Shown: positions 1 through 13,600 of the stretch, one piece after another | Numbering within the stretch: position 1 is the first letter of the stretch | How the letters are laid out: every line of letters begins with the position of its first letter | Assembly (NCBI GenBank): GCA_016987375.1 | Contig: PJRA01000412.1 | Coordinates: forward strand, 1,927,450-1,991,449 | Length of the DNA: 64,000 nt | Source of the DNA: Brachionus koreanus | Taxonomy: Eukaryota; Rotifera; Eurotatoria; Ploima; Brachionidae | Direction of reading: 5' to 3' | Notes under the pieces: generated by a model | Seen by the model: the letters and a program-made list of their open reading frames with translations, nothing else | Database searches by the model: none | Told to the model about the DNA's origin: nothing | Made by a program: the position numbers and the translations under genes

Positions 1-1204
1 ATTTAATGCGGTTAATCAGCTGTTGCTCTGTTGAGACTTGCCAACCTCCCTCGTATACTTTTTCACTCAAACAAACCCAAAAATTTTCGATTGGGCGCGA
101 TATTTTTTTTTGCAATATTATAGCTAATTTTTAGTTGTTTATAAATAAATATATATTTGATCCCCTGATCATTTGCATGATCGGGCAAGTTAACTTAACT
201 TTTGTCCATTTACTTATGCATCACCCGTTAGGAAGATAAAAATTGAATATTTTATAATGTTAAGTCTTGAATTACACCGTTTTTTTAAATCATACACCAT
301 TAGACTTATAGTAGGTTTTGAGTCTAACGTAATGCCTAAAAGCTTAACTTTTTCGTCACAATTTAAATTGTTACCATAAATTTCAAAGTCTAAATTTCAA
401 TTTGAATTTTGTTCGTTTTTCAACACACAGTTTCATGATTCATTATTATTTGTTGATTTGGATTATTATAAAAAAGCTTTATTTTTTATCATAAACGCAA
501 TTTATAATTATGTGGCAATGCGGACCACATACAGTTTAACTGAAAAAGTTTTTTTTCTGAAAAGGCATTCTATTTTACATTAAAATCTAACGCTACTACC
601 GTTACTTTCATCAGCTCAGCATTCAAAAACAAATTTCAAAATTATTTTTCAATTTATCAGCAACTTTCTTTTTTCATTATTTTATATTTAAAGAGGTAAT
701 GGAATGCTCATTATTTATTGAAATAAGAACACTTCGAATTAAAAAACTTTATCACTTTATCTTTATGCAAAGACTTATTAGTTATATTTTCTGATGATAT
801 TTTAGAAAAATTGAAAAACTATTCAAAATTTATTTAAAAATTAATAAAAATTCTAATTAATATCCGAATGAAAATAATAATTAATCCATGATAGACATGG
901 CAAATTTAAAAAATATCTGATACCAGAAAATTCAAACTAATAGAATAAAAAATTTAAGTTTTTTTTTAACAAAAAAAAAAAAAAAGATAAAAATCAATTT
1001 TAATATTTGAAAACATTAATTTCCTTATGTACAAATTGGATAGCTTAAAGAATTTCTGAAAAATTCATTTACATTATATTGGAAATATAATAGAAGTAAT
1101 TATTTTTTTGATCTGTGACAATATATTTTCGTTTAAAGCAAATTTTTTAATAATTTTTTTTACTGATAAAATTATTAATTTACAAAAAATATTTTGTCAG
1201 TAGA
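1..1204. other. AT-rich flank 3' of discs-large
   Basis: No coding exon recognised on either strand. The stretch is AT-rich with homopolymer runs. It should hold the 3' UTR of the discs-large gene (transcribed leftwards, stop at 1205), but I see no unambiguous poly(A) signal. Confidence 0.5.
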
Positions 1205-4200
1205 TTAAAGTAGCTCTTTACTAGGAACCCAAATAATTGGTCCAGCTTGCTCGGCTATAATTTCTTTGCATTTTTCATAAACATCTTCAAAATTTTCTCC
1301 TTGAATAACCGCTGTAAAATGCTCGGCAAAAGCTTGTTCCATTTTTTCCGCCTTTTCATATATATCCTTAGCTTCTTCTACAGTAATTCGCTTGTTCATG
1401 TCCCTATTGAAAATTTAAAACATTATTATTTTAAAATTTCAAATACTTTTCGTATTTACATAATCCATTCGACGCTTCTTGGCTTCAAAAATAATGCAAT
1501 CGGATACAACTGAGCCATCTTCAATCTTTTGATAGCATTTCCACTAACATCCAATATGCAGTGCTTGCCTTTTTCGGCAACTTCTCTAACTGATTGGACA
1601 CTAGTTCCGTACAGGTTACCGTGGTATTGTCCTGCTTCAATGAACAAATGATTAGCTATGTCTCTTTCCATTTGATCTCGTGATTCTATAAAATAGTAAT
1701 CACGTCCGTCAACTTCATCTTCTTTTTTGGGTCGAGTGGTGTCTAAGAAAAAACAATATTTAAATAGATAGATAAGCTAACAAAGTTTATCTGTAAAACT
1801 CACGAGGTACACAACAACCAAATTTATCTGGAAAATCATATATCAAGTCATTGTTTATTCTGTCCTTTATTGGTCCAAGAACAATAATTGGACGTGTATA
1901 TTTTACTTAAAAGATTGAATAAAAAAAAATAATTTTAAAAATTTATTCATTGAAAATAAATTAAAATTTAGAAAAAAAAAACTTACATTCTTGTTGTACA
2001 ACTGGTTCGTATGACAAAATAGTTTCTTCGCTTGCAGCTTAAAAAAAAAATTTTAATTAATTTTTGTCAAGAATTTGGTCTAATTTATTTTTTATATAGC
2101 GATCTGTTTATTCATATAATGAGATGCATGCAATTCTTATCGATCAAATTTTCAACTAATTTGAATTTAAAAAAATTTTTTTTTTTCAATTTTTGCCTAA
2201 CTATCTCATGCCTTCAAACTAGCCAATTTGAAAACAATTCTTATCAAACCAAAATAGATTAAAAGCTTATTTAAAAAGAAAAATACGATTAATTCAAATT
2301 AAGCATTCGTTGCATAAGAATCATTTTCTTAATAATTAGTCACATAAATTTCAAGAAAATTTTAAAAGAGCTTGAGCAAAAATTAGTAATTTAAAATTGT
2401 TTTTTTTTTTTTTTTTTTTAATTTCAAACTAAAAATAAAAGCTTAGATTAAAACCTGCTCTGATTTTATCTTAAATGTTTATAGTGATTAAAAATTTACA
2501 CTCAAAAAAAAATTTGAAAAACAAGCATACTTTCATGGTCACTAAGCTCATCACCACTTTGCAAGTCTTTTTTGCTTCCTTTCATGAAAAACTTGAGTCC
2601 ACCCTTTTTCTTTTTGTCCAGCGTTCCAGTCTTATTTGCATTTGATTCCGTATTTTTTCCAAAATTAACTCTTCTCTGTCTTGCTCGCTCTTTGCGTTCG
2701 ACTCTTTTTTTCGAAGGAATGATTCCGAGATCTTCTTCACTGCCGTCTATGATGACCCTTCTAGCCTGCCACCATTCGTCATCGGACGCATTTGTCACAT
2801 GCAAAATGTCACCGTAATGAAAATTTAGACCTTTACCAGGCAAACCGCTGTCTTTAGCCGGATCATAGTCGAATAATGCTCGTACATAAAGACTTTTTTT
2901 ATGCTTGGTAATCAAGGTTCCACTACCATGTGCCGAATTTAAATTATTTAAAGAATGAGCTCCCGAATTTGAATTGATCATGCCTCCGTTGGCAAGATTT
3001 GATGCACTGGCCGCGCCGGCCACTGGAGCTTGGTTGTGTAAAGAGGATGCTGAGTTCAACATTTGTTCTCTACGCTCATTTATTTTGGCTTGAAATCTCT
3101 CATAGGCTTCTGGTCTGTATTGAACAATTAAATTTACGTGCTGGCCGGCATTCTTGAGAACGTCAGCCGCTTGTTCGTGTGTTGCTTGTGTCAAATCAAT
3201 TGAATTCACGCTCAATATTTGATCGCCTTTTCTCAACTCTCCGTTCAAATCTGCTGCACCACCTGTTAGAATAAACGAGATAAATATTCCTTCACCGCCT
3301 TCTCCTCCGACAATGTTAAATCCAAGGCCTTGTTGTCCTTTTTGCAAGTAAACTCGACGAGGCTCTCTTTCAATTAGATTAAAAAGAAAAAATAAAATTA
3401 GTAAAACTAAAAATAGCAAGTAATATAAGCACTCTCGGGTTTTAAAATGTGAATAATGGATTCGAATAGATAAAAATAAATTCGCAATTAGACATTAATT
3501 TTTAAGATTTTTCATTATTTTTATTATTGTTTTAGAAAAATGCTAATGTCTAACCAAGACCTGGATTGCATCAACTACTCAAAATATGCGTTCAGTTTTG
3601 AAATTAAAACCATTGAGGAAATTAAAATTTAATGAGTCTTTTACGCTTATTTTTTAACATAGAATTTAAATTAACTAAACAAATGCTATTCAATTTTATT
3701 CCTATTAGTTTAGCATCATTAGCAAAGCCTTTTTTCAACAAACAATTTATGCTAAATTGATAAAATGTAAATTTTGACCAACAAGTAAAACAAGACTAAA
3801 AAAAAAGAAATTATTTCATTTAAATAAAAAAAAAATTTTGCTTGAATTTTGCTTATAATAATTATATTCACATGAGTGGAAATAAATGAAAATTGAACAG
3901 GATATGTTTAATTAGGATAATATTTTTACTGATTTTTATTACCTTTCATTAGAGCTAAGGAAATTTTTTTTTCGTTTCTGACAGCATTCTTTTCTATGCT
4001 TAAGCGAAGAGCTAAATGCTATGTTTTGAGAAGAAGAATTTTGAATTTGATGCAAGTGAGCTCGATTGTGGTGACGATAGGAATAATTTGAAATGTTGGC
4101 CGCAATTTGCCTGCTGATTACTGAAATTTTGGAGCCCGGAGAATTAGTCACTGTTGTCGAATACATATTTAGATTATTTTTATTTTTAAATTTTATTTTG

Positions 4201-7200
4201 AAATAAATATTTGATGCAATTTAAACCAACTAAAGCCGATTAAGTCTGAGTTGGGCAAAATTTATTTGTCTTTAAAACAATTGCAATATCAAATTGCAGT
4301 TTAGGAAAATGCACTTAGAAAACCAATACAATAATTTAAATAGAAGTTCTATCAATGAAACTAGAGCATATCTTAAATCATCTGAGTGCTTATCTGTAAA
4401 ATAGAACTATGCTCTGATAGTAATTTTTTCTAGCAAGATAAATTTGATTTTCTCAGGTTATTCAAGATGCTATAAAAAAAAATTGATTAAAATTTTGATT
4501 TATTTATCTAGTTTTGACTTTATGGAATTATTTATCGAAATTTATTTGTATGCCCTTTTGTTTGAATGCATTGAATGCTGCCTGAAACTTGCTTATTTCT
4601 CACCACCATCTACTTCTGAAAATTACAAATTCAAATCTTAATATTTTGATCAAAACAAAAATCTATTTTTTTAAGCACGTAACCCATTTTTTTAATACAA
4701 ATACAATCTATGCTTAATTTAGCCTAAAAAAAAAATTATCATATCTTTAAAGACATGAATTGGTAGTTTTTGTAGCTTGGGCTTAGTCGACTTATGGAAA
4801 TAAATGCAAATTAAAAATTCGAATCAATGACAATCGAGTGGGTTTATTAATTAAACTTAGCTTAAAACTCGAGCACAAATCTGAAGAACTTGAATGAAAC
4901 GAATTTATTTTTACTATTTTCAATTCAGCAGTGTCTTGAATAAAGAGCATTTTTTTTCTTTTTGAATGTTAGATCAATTTAATTCATGACTTAAATATGT
5001 CTTAATCAAAAGCTGAATTTAAACATTGCTTAAAATAGATAAATAGAAAAATCCATCAATAAATATACATAAAGAAATAAAATTCTAATTAATCATTTCT
5101 CTAAAAATTTTACTTTCTTAAATGCATTTATAAATTTGAATATTTGATAAATTATTTTATTGTTTCGATTGTTGAACATAAATATTTTACTTGGTTTGGT
5201 TAATGAAAAATATAAAATGAACAAAAAAAAACATTTAAATTATACAGACAAAATATTCCATTTAAACAAATTAGTTTAATTTGAAATTTGAAGATTCACA
5301 ATAAACAAAATTTTCATAATTAATTTAATCAGATTCCTTTAAAATAAATGAAACGAGTTATTTCACATAAAATAGACTGAAAAATCTGATCGATTTTTAC
5401 AATAAATTAATTTTTTGTTGAAAATGTCCTCTAGAGACTAAATTTTGTTTTATTTTTTTATTATTTAATTTCAATTTCTTATACATAACAATTTGTCTAT
5501 TTAAAATTTAAAACTTGAACCGGTTTTTATGAAAAATACAGCTCAAAATAAATACGAACTTGATAAACAATCTTATTTCTAAGTTAATTTATTTTATTCC
5601 AGACTCTAAAGATTAAATAAAAATATATATTTAGTCATTACCGTTTAGACCAAATTTTTAATTATCTATCCATTTTTAACAAACAGATTTTTATTTATAA
5701 ATTAAATTAACTGATACAAATTAATTACTAATTTTCTTTTTATTTTAAATTTCTGTAAATACTTTAAATCAAAAACTGCTTAATTTTATACTTGAGTAAA
5801 TTGCTAAAATTCAAGGCATTTTTCAAATATTTATTCAAAAAAAGACTAGCTTGAATTTAATGTATTATTTTTAAATTAAATTTTTAGATTCCAAACAACT
5901 CAAATCAAATCTGAAGAAGTTAGAATTTTTCGCTAAGGGAAAAAGAGATTTACAAAAGGAATCAAATAGATTAAAATTTCGTATTGTTAAATTCGTTGGC
6001 ATGATTATTTAGTCTAAGCCTTTTAAGTTATGCTCAGCTTGTGTCTTCTTGAGATGTTTTAATTAGAGAAATTATTTGGATAAAAACATCAATTTTTTCG
6101 ATATTAGAAAATGTTATTGTTTTGTTAAGCTATTATTAAAAAAAAAGATAACACTTAATTAAATAAAAACGTTTTTCAATTAAAAGTTGTTTTAGATCTT
6201 CGAAAAAAAACACTCATAGGCTTTCAAATGTTAGATACCTTGGATATAACTATGAATTTTAAATAGACATTTTTTGAAAATAAAGGTACCATTTTTCGAA
6301 AAACATATTCTACTCAAAATTTAACAATTTTAATTATTTGCCACTATATTGACAATTTTTTAATATTCAGTTTTTGATTGTCTCAAAAAAAACATTTTTT
6401 TTATTATAATTGTATACCATTATTTTTAGGTAATTTTTAGTTATGCATTAAACAAGCCTTAGATTTACTTAAAAACTATAGTGCTAAATTATCTAAAAAA
6501 TCCATTTACCTCTTTAATTTTAGTCAACAATAATATTCAATAAATTTTTTCTCCTCATAATAAATGCTTTAGAGATAAAATAAATAATTTAGATTAGTGA
6601 AATCCTAATTTTCAAATATAATTTCCTTTAGATTTTATCAAATTAAACTAAATATTAAAATAGACATTATATATAATAGAACAAAAAATCGATTTATAAA
6701 TTTGATTATTCTACCCAAATATAAATCTTGTTCCTAATATTTTAGGCAAAAATTAAATAATCAACTTATTTTTGAAGCTAATGATATAAAATTACAGAAT
6801 TTATTGATAATAAATTAAATTATCTAAAAATAAACTGGCCTGATACAATAACAAATGACGAACTATTCAAAAGAACAAATTCGAAATCAATGAGCCTGTG
6901 TCTAAAGATTATACTTAGGATGGAAGAAAACAGAATAACAAAAAGAGCCCTGCAATGGACATTACAAGGCAAGCGAAAAGTAGCAAGACCAGCAATGACT
7001 TGGAGCAGCAATTTTGAAAGAGTTCACTTAAATAGGTATGACATGGGGTGAAGTAAGGGAAAAGGCAAAAGATCCAGTTGAGTTCAAAAGAAATCAAAAC
7101 CTATGCTCTATAAATTATGTCAGAGCACTTGCAGACTAATCTTGCTTTGCCAGATTAAAAAAAAAATCAGGTTTTTACTTGTGACTGTTGCAAAATATTT

Positions 7201-10200
7201 AAAAGGGGTATTGTGAAATTAGATTACAAATCGAACAAATTTTTACTTTTTAGACAATGTTAGGTACCGTCAGCGACGGCCACTGTACCGCCAAAAAATG
7301 GTGTTGACCATTTAGATGTCCGTTTACATAAATAAAGCTTAAAAAAATTTCAAATATGAAAATTTTATAGATAAAAGAATTTAGTTTAAGAAAAAGAGTT
7401 AAAATGAAGTAAAACAAAATTTTATTTCCTTCGACCATCAAGACGGCCAACAATCAACACCATTTTTTGCTGATTTAGCGACCATCTCTGAACACTATTT
7501 TTAGATAAAATAAAATTTAATATGTGTAATTAAATTTCATTGCAAATTTTTTAATTTATGTAGCATTTCAAAGCTTTATTTTTTAACGATTGAAAAAGGA
7601 TTGTAATTTTTAAAAATGGATTAAAAAATTTTGGAAAAAAATTGAAAAATGAAATTTGATCAAAATTTTTACTTTGCCAAAAATACTGCATTTATGTCTA
7701 AAATAAATTAAATTGCTTTTTTTTAATTAAATCAAATTAATAATCAGATTTAAATCCTATTTATGTTTTTTTTTTAAGAAAAATTATTTCATTTAAAAAA
7801 TGTGAAACAATGAATGTTGCACTTTGTTGCAGTATTTTTTGAATGTTTATCATTTTTACAAATTTTAATGTATCAAAAAAGGAAGAATTTTTGTTCGATT
7901 TTTATTTGAATTTCACAATACCTATTAAAATTTAGAATAAAAGACTAGAAAATTAAAAAAAAGAAAATATATTCAAACAATTTAAATTAAAATATAAAGC
8001 TCTTAGATCTATTTTGGAGTCTTAGTGGACAAAAACAAACTTACGATAAGTCTATTTCATTTTGTGAAGTGTATTGGGTTACTTTTCCAACTCTTAAAAC
8101 AATCTCATTGAACTCATCTACTATGCCGGCGATTACTTTAACAGCATCGTCATGTGTCACGTACTCTAGGCTAAAATCATTAACCTAAATTGAAATTAAG
8201 AGCAAAAAAACATTTAGTTTTTTTTTTAATTTAAATTTTTGATTAAAAACTTACACTAATTAATCTATCGCCTACAGCCAATTTTCCGTCAAGATCAGCT
8301 GCACCACCCGGTATTATTTTTGTAATAAAAATGCCATGATCATTCTTAAAAAGTTCTGTTCCAAGACCGCCCGAAATTGAAAAGCCGAGACCATTTTGAG
8401 TTTTTTGTAAAATGACATCATCAACTACACTCGGTTGAAGTCGTTTGGCAACTAATCGAACAGTCTGACCAGCTTCTTTCAGAGCCTTTACCGCTTCAGA
8501 ATGATCGGCATCTACTAGAACAGTATCGTTTACTTTGTACAAAATGTCATTTGGTCTGAGACGACCATCACGCTCTGCCAGCCCGCCAGGCGTTAATTTA
8601 GTGATAAAAATAGCAGTGTTATTGCCATACATTGGATTGTCGGTACCACCTGCAATGCTAAAACCAAGACTAATGCCTGGCGTTCGTTCTATATTTATTG
8701 TCTCATAAGACCAATGATCTTCATAAGTCGGAACTAAATTAGTCTGGTCATTTGGTGACATATTTTGGTTGTTCAGTCCATCCACTGACATATTTTCACT
8801 TTTATTACTTTGAAAGGACGGACTTTTTTTTGAACTAGGACTGGTTACCGAATCGTTTGAAAGAGCTTGTTGACTGTTGCTTAAATTTCCTGAGCCTACT
8901 TTCACCATTAGACCATTCTTTGTATATTCATTTTGAACATTCTTAATTAAATAAAACTTTATGAAAAAAAAAAAACAATAAAAATTTAATTTAAAAAATA
9001 TTTATGATAAAAAAAAGCAAGCTAGTTTTGTTTTATATTATCAAAATAAATATTATTACAGGTCCTATGGAAATAGGTGCATTTTCTATCCATCTATCGG
9101 CTATGCGCAATATTGCCAACGCTTTTGAATTATTATCTTTGGTTTCATCGAGCAAAATTGCTTCATAAAATTCTTGAATATCCAACAATGCTTGGAACAA
9201 ACTGCTCTTGAAAATGTAAATAACTTTTTCTATGGCTATTCGCAATTGTTTGTCTTGAGGAGATGTTAAACGAGAACAATACTCTTCCAATAGTTCAAGA
9301 GCTCGGTGTGCATCTTTAAAAATATAATTTAATTATAAATATTATTTTTAGTTTTTTCTTATCATTTGACTTAGATTTATGAGTAAAAAAATAACATTAC
9401 TATCTTTTTGAAATTCATTAATTTTGTTTAATAAGTGTGAAAATTTTTATCTATTCAATTCTTGTTCATTTCATCTATCAATTTAATTTAGAATTAATAG
9501 TGCAAAAATCATTTATTTTGCAAATGTACTCAGTAATTTTTTTTATCTGAAGCCTTAACATTCTGAAAATTAAAATATGGTAAATAATAAAGTTTAAGTT
9601 GAATTTAAAAAAATTTTCCTTAGACTTATTTTTACTAAAAATTAAAATTAAGCAGATTTTTTTATGACCTTTTGACAATGGATGATTCTGAGTAAATCAT
9701 AGAAATTTAGTAGTTAAGAAACTTAATTAAAAAAAAAAGAAATTTATAAAAGAAGTTTCTTGATTTTTCCTAAAAATCTAGTCCCTATTCCACAGTCACT
9801 CTCAGTCCTCATTGCTTTGGCGAACTGGTTAAAGCTTCAATTCAATTCAAAAGAAGTTGATTGGAAACTTATGCAATTTATGACCAACATTCGAAGAATT
9901 GAAGAGCAGAAAAAAAAAGAGAGCCAAAACCCATTAAGTTCTTGAGAGTTAAATTTAAATAAATAAAATTCAATACATTTATTGTTAAGAGATATATTTC
10001 AAAATACAAAGGAAGGTACAAAAAACAGCGAAGATCATTCCTTCACTTCGAAAATACGATTACTCGACTAGACTTATGATGTTAAACTTAACTGAACTCA
10101 AAATTAGATGCATGAGAGGTGATTTAATTCAATTATTTAAAATAATTAATGAGCACGAAATTATTTGAAAATGTTTTAAATTTTTCTCGTAATCGGTCGT

Positions 10201-10640
10201 ACTATTTGAGATGGCAAAATGCATTGAGAGAGAAGAATTGAAATTTGCATGCTACAATATCATTTCTTATATTGCCAAGTAGTTAATTTTTGGAACAGTT
10301 TACCTCAGCACAATGTTAATTTCATATCAATAAACACTTTCAAAAAAAGCTGGACAAATGGCTCAGGAAACAGTCGAATCTACCACCATAGCTTTAAAAA
10401 AGCTTTAATCGAAAAGGTCGCAGTATCTATTTATTACTACTATTGATATTTTAAATTTTTACTAAAAATATTCCAATTTTCAATTTCCTTTATGCCAATT
10501 AAAATATTTTTTTTAATTTTTTGATAGTCTAAATTAAAAAAATAGATGATTTTTAGTGATAAATTTTGAATTTTTATCAAAAAAAAAAATTTTAAAAAAT
10601 TAAATAAAAAATAATAATTACCGTCTTTTTTTACGGGCAT
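1205..10640 (-). CDS. dlg1: Discs-large MAGUK scaffold protein (DLG/SAP97 type)
   Basis: Membrane-associated guanylate-kinase scaffold that clusters receptors and channels and sets cell polarity under the plasma membrane. Coding exons, 5' to 3': 10640-10622, 9313-9060, 8941-8255, 8184-8045, 4150-3943, 3366-2531, 2037-1987, 1905-1804, 1742-1460, 1403-1205. They encode, in order, an L27 domain (RALELLEEY, then [13 protein letters not shown]), PDZ1 (carboxylate loop SLGFSIAGG), PDZ2 (GLGFSISGG), PDZ3 (GLGFNIVGG), SH3 ([18 protein letters not shown]), a basic hook, and a guanylate-kinase-like domain ending WVPSKELL before TAA. The start MPVKKD matches SAP97-type N-termini; the frame stays open upstream to an ATG at 10772. 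Phases agree at every join except 8045 to 4150 (phase 2 into phase 1), so an exon of length 2 modulo 3 is missing there, or 4166 is an alternative start. Intron 4 carries a LINE relic and a fold-back repeat. Confidence 0.95.
3943..4166 (-). CDS. dlg1: DLG linker exon before PDZ3, possible alternative first exon
   Basis: This exon encodes a Ser/His/Arg-rich linker ending SSNER, and its donor (phase 2) joins cleanly to the PDZ3 exon (EPRRVYL). On the upstream side a usable acceptor lies at 4152-4151, giving an exon start at 4150 in phase 1, whereas the preceding coding exon ends in phase 2. An in-frame ATG at 4166-4164 (MYSTTV) opens the same frame. The exon could therefore start a short isoform holding PDZ3, SH3 and GUK. 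The link to PDZ3 is well supported; the alternative start is inference. Confidence 0.6.
6829..7139 (+). mobile_element. LINE ORF C-terminal relic in DLG intron 4
   Basis: The plus strand reads like the end of an RTE/BovB-like non-LTR retrotransposon [15 protein letters not shown], then [16 protein letters not shown], then a basic [12 protein letters not shown] segment. A frameshift near 7045 moves the continuation ([12 protein letters not shown]) to another frame, which ends at TAA 7137-7139. It is antisense to DLG and inactive. Confidence 0.75.
7250..7502. repeat. Fold-back / hAT-like MITE copy, decayed
   Basis: An inverted pair surrounds an AT-rich centre: AAAAAATGGTGTTGA at about 7296-7310 and its complement near 7456-7470, with GACGG/GGCCG words on both sides. 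The ends (ATGTTAGGTACCGTC on the left; complement of the right end AGTGTTCAGAGATGGTC) resemble the TAGTGTTGGGTAACGG end of the GC-rich element at 41.25 kb. I read it as an older, AT-drifted copy of the same family. Confidence 0.45.
9751..9945 (+). pseudogene. Coding-like antisense ORF, unidentified
   Basis: About 64 codons on the plus strand within DLG intron 1 look protein-like rather than random: balanced composition, Trp in WLKLQF and VDWKLMQF, and a basic/acidic end [12 protein letters not shown] before TGA. AATAAA-type sequence follows at about 9958. It resembles a terminal exon or a retrocopy fragment. I do not recognise the family and found no partner exon. Confidence 0.35.
9990..10446 (+). 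mobile_element. CR1/Jockey-like LINE 3' relic in DLG intron 1
   Basis: The plus strand carries typical end-of-reverse-transcriptase text in broken frames: [16 protein letters not shown], then [18 protein letters not shown] (10040-10160), and further on [10 protein letters not shown] with INTFKKSW (10265-10355), followed by an ATT/ACT-rich tail at about 10430-10446. In-frame stops show it is dead. Confidence 0.7.
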
Positions 10641-13600
10641 TTTGATCGACAATTTGTTCAAATGATAAACAATAAATTCGCGATAAATACAACAAGTGGT
10701 AAATATCAACGCTGGAAAATATTGAAAAAATATAATGTGTCCTCGATTTTGAAAATAATCGTATTCAAACAAATAATTTATTTCTTTAGCGGTCGTTGAA
10801 TTTATAATATAGAATGTCTATATTGTCATACACCTATGAATTAAATTCAAAAGTAAAAAATATTAAAATTTATTCAAAAATAAAATTTATCCGATCGTTA
10901 ACACAAGTCTAAAATAGTAGATCGATTATTCTAAATCAATCAAATAAACATAAAAACAAAGTAGAGAGAAAATTAAGCAAAATAAAAAATAAGAAACAGA
11001 TTAATCTATTTCAACGCATTGACCCATAGTCAAATGATTTCCTACCTAGTTTTTAGGGCCCAAGCAAATAGAACATTCCATTTGCTTAAAGGTTAAAATA
11101 TGAACAAAATATAGTTTTCATGTTGATATATTGTATTTAGAGAATGATTCATTAAGCCGGTATTTCGTTTGGATTTTAGTTTTAAAACGGCCTTTTTTTT
11201 TTAATTGGACGAATTTTTTGTGCTTCATAAACTAAATTATTTTTAAGGTATTAATCATAATTTTTTCAAAAAATTCTCTCACTATTCTCCATACTTTATT
11301 TCCATACTTGTCATTCATAGCTAATTATTTAAACTACAATTTTTTTTTACAAAAGGAAAAAAATTTATGGATTTTTAATATTCTCTTATTTTTTCATTTG
11401 TGTATAATTTAATACATTTTAAACAAGCATCGACCTTTACACTGTCTTATCTAATTATGATTAACTTTGATTGCCATTTAAATTAAAAAAAAAAAACAAC
11501 TATCAAATTTAAAGTTACTTATGATTAAATAAATAAATAAATATCGCTGCACAAAAATAATTAGAAATACAACACTTAATTAACTTATTTCTTTATAATT
11601 TAACCTTATCTTGCACTACAAAGAATTAAAATTTTGTTTTTTTTTTTTAATTCAGAAATTAGATCTTTTAAAAAAATCAAAAAATATTGAAAAGTTAATT
11701 ATAATCTAACCTAAAAAAATTCTAGGAATTGTTTTCAAATTTTTTGGGTTGATAACAAAATCTTTGAATAATTATTAAGTCCTTTTAGGTTTAAGAAAAA
11801 AGGATCAAAACAAACATATGTCAGCTATGTGTTATTGATAAGAAAAATGCCTCTAATTTAAAGGATGCATTTACTGGTATTTTGTTCTTATCTCAACAAG
11901 AATCTTTTTCAAATAAATTAAAACTTATTTAATCAGTTTTAAAAATATCTGTTTTAAATTAATAAACTATTTGGATAAATACTCAAAAAAAGATTTATTT
12001 TTTTAACATGAATAGTTCAATCGAAAACTAGAAAATTTTAATTTTATAAAAAATTATTAAATTTTTTTTTCAAAAGTCGCAAATTATTTTTATTAAATTT
12101 TGTTGATCTACTAAAAAATTACTCAAAATAATAAAACTATTAGGAAAATTAAATATTTGATTAAAAATTAAATTTTTCTTAGCTTATTACATAAAAGACT
12201 TTAATAACGAATTGAAGCTAAAAATACTAACTGGCTTCTAAAGAACGTTAATCCTCTAAGAATTTGATTATTATTACTTGATTATAAAAAGCAAATTTTA
12301 TCTTTTTAAAAATTCTTACTGACTTATTTTAATAACTCCGAATAAAAGTTAGATGCGATGTAGTGAAATAAGATTTAAGCATCAATTATCCATTAAAAAA
12401 ACTTTATATTTTCTGTAAAGGCTTGATTATTGAACTTAGCGATCAAAAAACTGGACTTAAAACCTCAAAATGGTTTAAGTTTATTATAAAGAACTTTTTT
12501 TGACACATGAAAATTTGAACTTTGCTGTCAATTTAATTGGTAAATGCCATCCTAATAATCAGCAGCTTTCATTTAAGTACACTCAGTTTGTTTAATATTT
12601 TCGCTGGTCTTCCACTTCAAACAGATTTAAAGTTATTTTATGTAAATAAATAAAAACATGAATTTTTCAAGTTATGTTTAAATTTTCACTATAATCAAAC
12701 AATCTTCTATTGCTAAGGATAGTTTTTTATTTTTGATTGAATTTTGTCCCTTTAATAAAAATAGAAAGAAATAGTAAAAGACTTACTATTTGTAATTTAA
12801 GCTTGCTGACTATTAAAATTACGAGCTTAGAAATATTAAGAGGTACGCTATTAATGAAAAAATTTAATTTTTATAGAAGCCATTTCTAAATTGAACAAGC
12901 TTTCTTTTAACATTCGTTCTAACATTGAAAAAATACTCATGAACAATCAACAAATATTCATTTTGAATAAATAAATTGGGTTGATGGAAAAAAGTTTAAT
13001 AATTTTGAAAAAAAAAACTCTAAACTAAACACCATATAAAGTTTGATCAAATTTAATCATAAAATAAATTTGTCACAGTTTGATATAAATTTAATCTAGG
13101 GTTTTTTTTTAAGCACGTCAATTTTTCAAGCCATGTCGCAAAAAAAATAATAAATTTTTCACTCATCTTTTTTTTTTGTTTAATTTTGCTAACTTATTAG
13201 ATGTCATATCTTGTTTGAGAGTGATTTAAAAGCCCAAAGATCTAAATAAATAAAATTTATTTAAAGAATTTATGAAAAAGCTTCAAATTTCAAATCCAAA
13301 AATCAACTGAATAGCTAAAAAATCTAATAGTAGCTAATTTAATCGAACAAAAATTTTACTTTTGAAGAAAATATACTAATTGGGATTTGGCGTTTATACC
13401 TTAAGAAAGATTACCTGTAGGTTATTTGATTTAAACAAATATTTCAAGTTATTTTTAAAATTAAAATAAAAAAAATTTCTTTTTTTAATTAAACATTCAG
13501 AAAAAAAAGCCTTAGAAAAATTTAGACCAAAATATCAAGATTCTATTTTAGAAAAATAAATAAATAAAAAATATTATCTTTAGAGTCTGGTCTTAGTAGA

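Noticed and set aside
2572..2817. 81-codon plus-strand ORF
   Set aside because: Exact antisense shadow of the DLG SH3 exon, which has strong family identity on the other strand.
4590..4620. Candidate DLG micro-exon after TTTTCAG
   Set aside because: All donor choices give lengths that are multiples of three, which cannot repair the phase 2 to phase 1 conflict.
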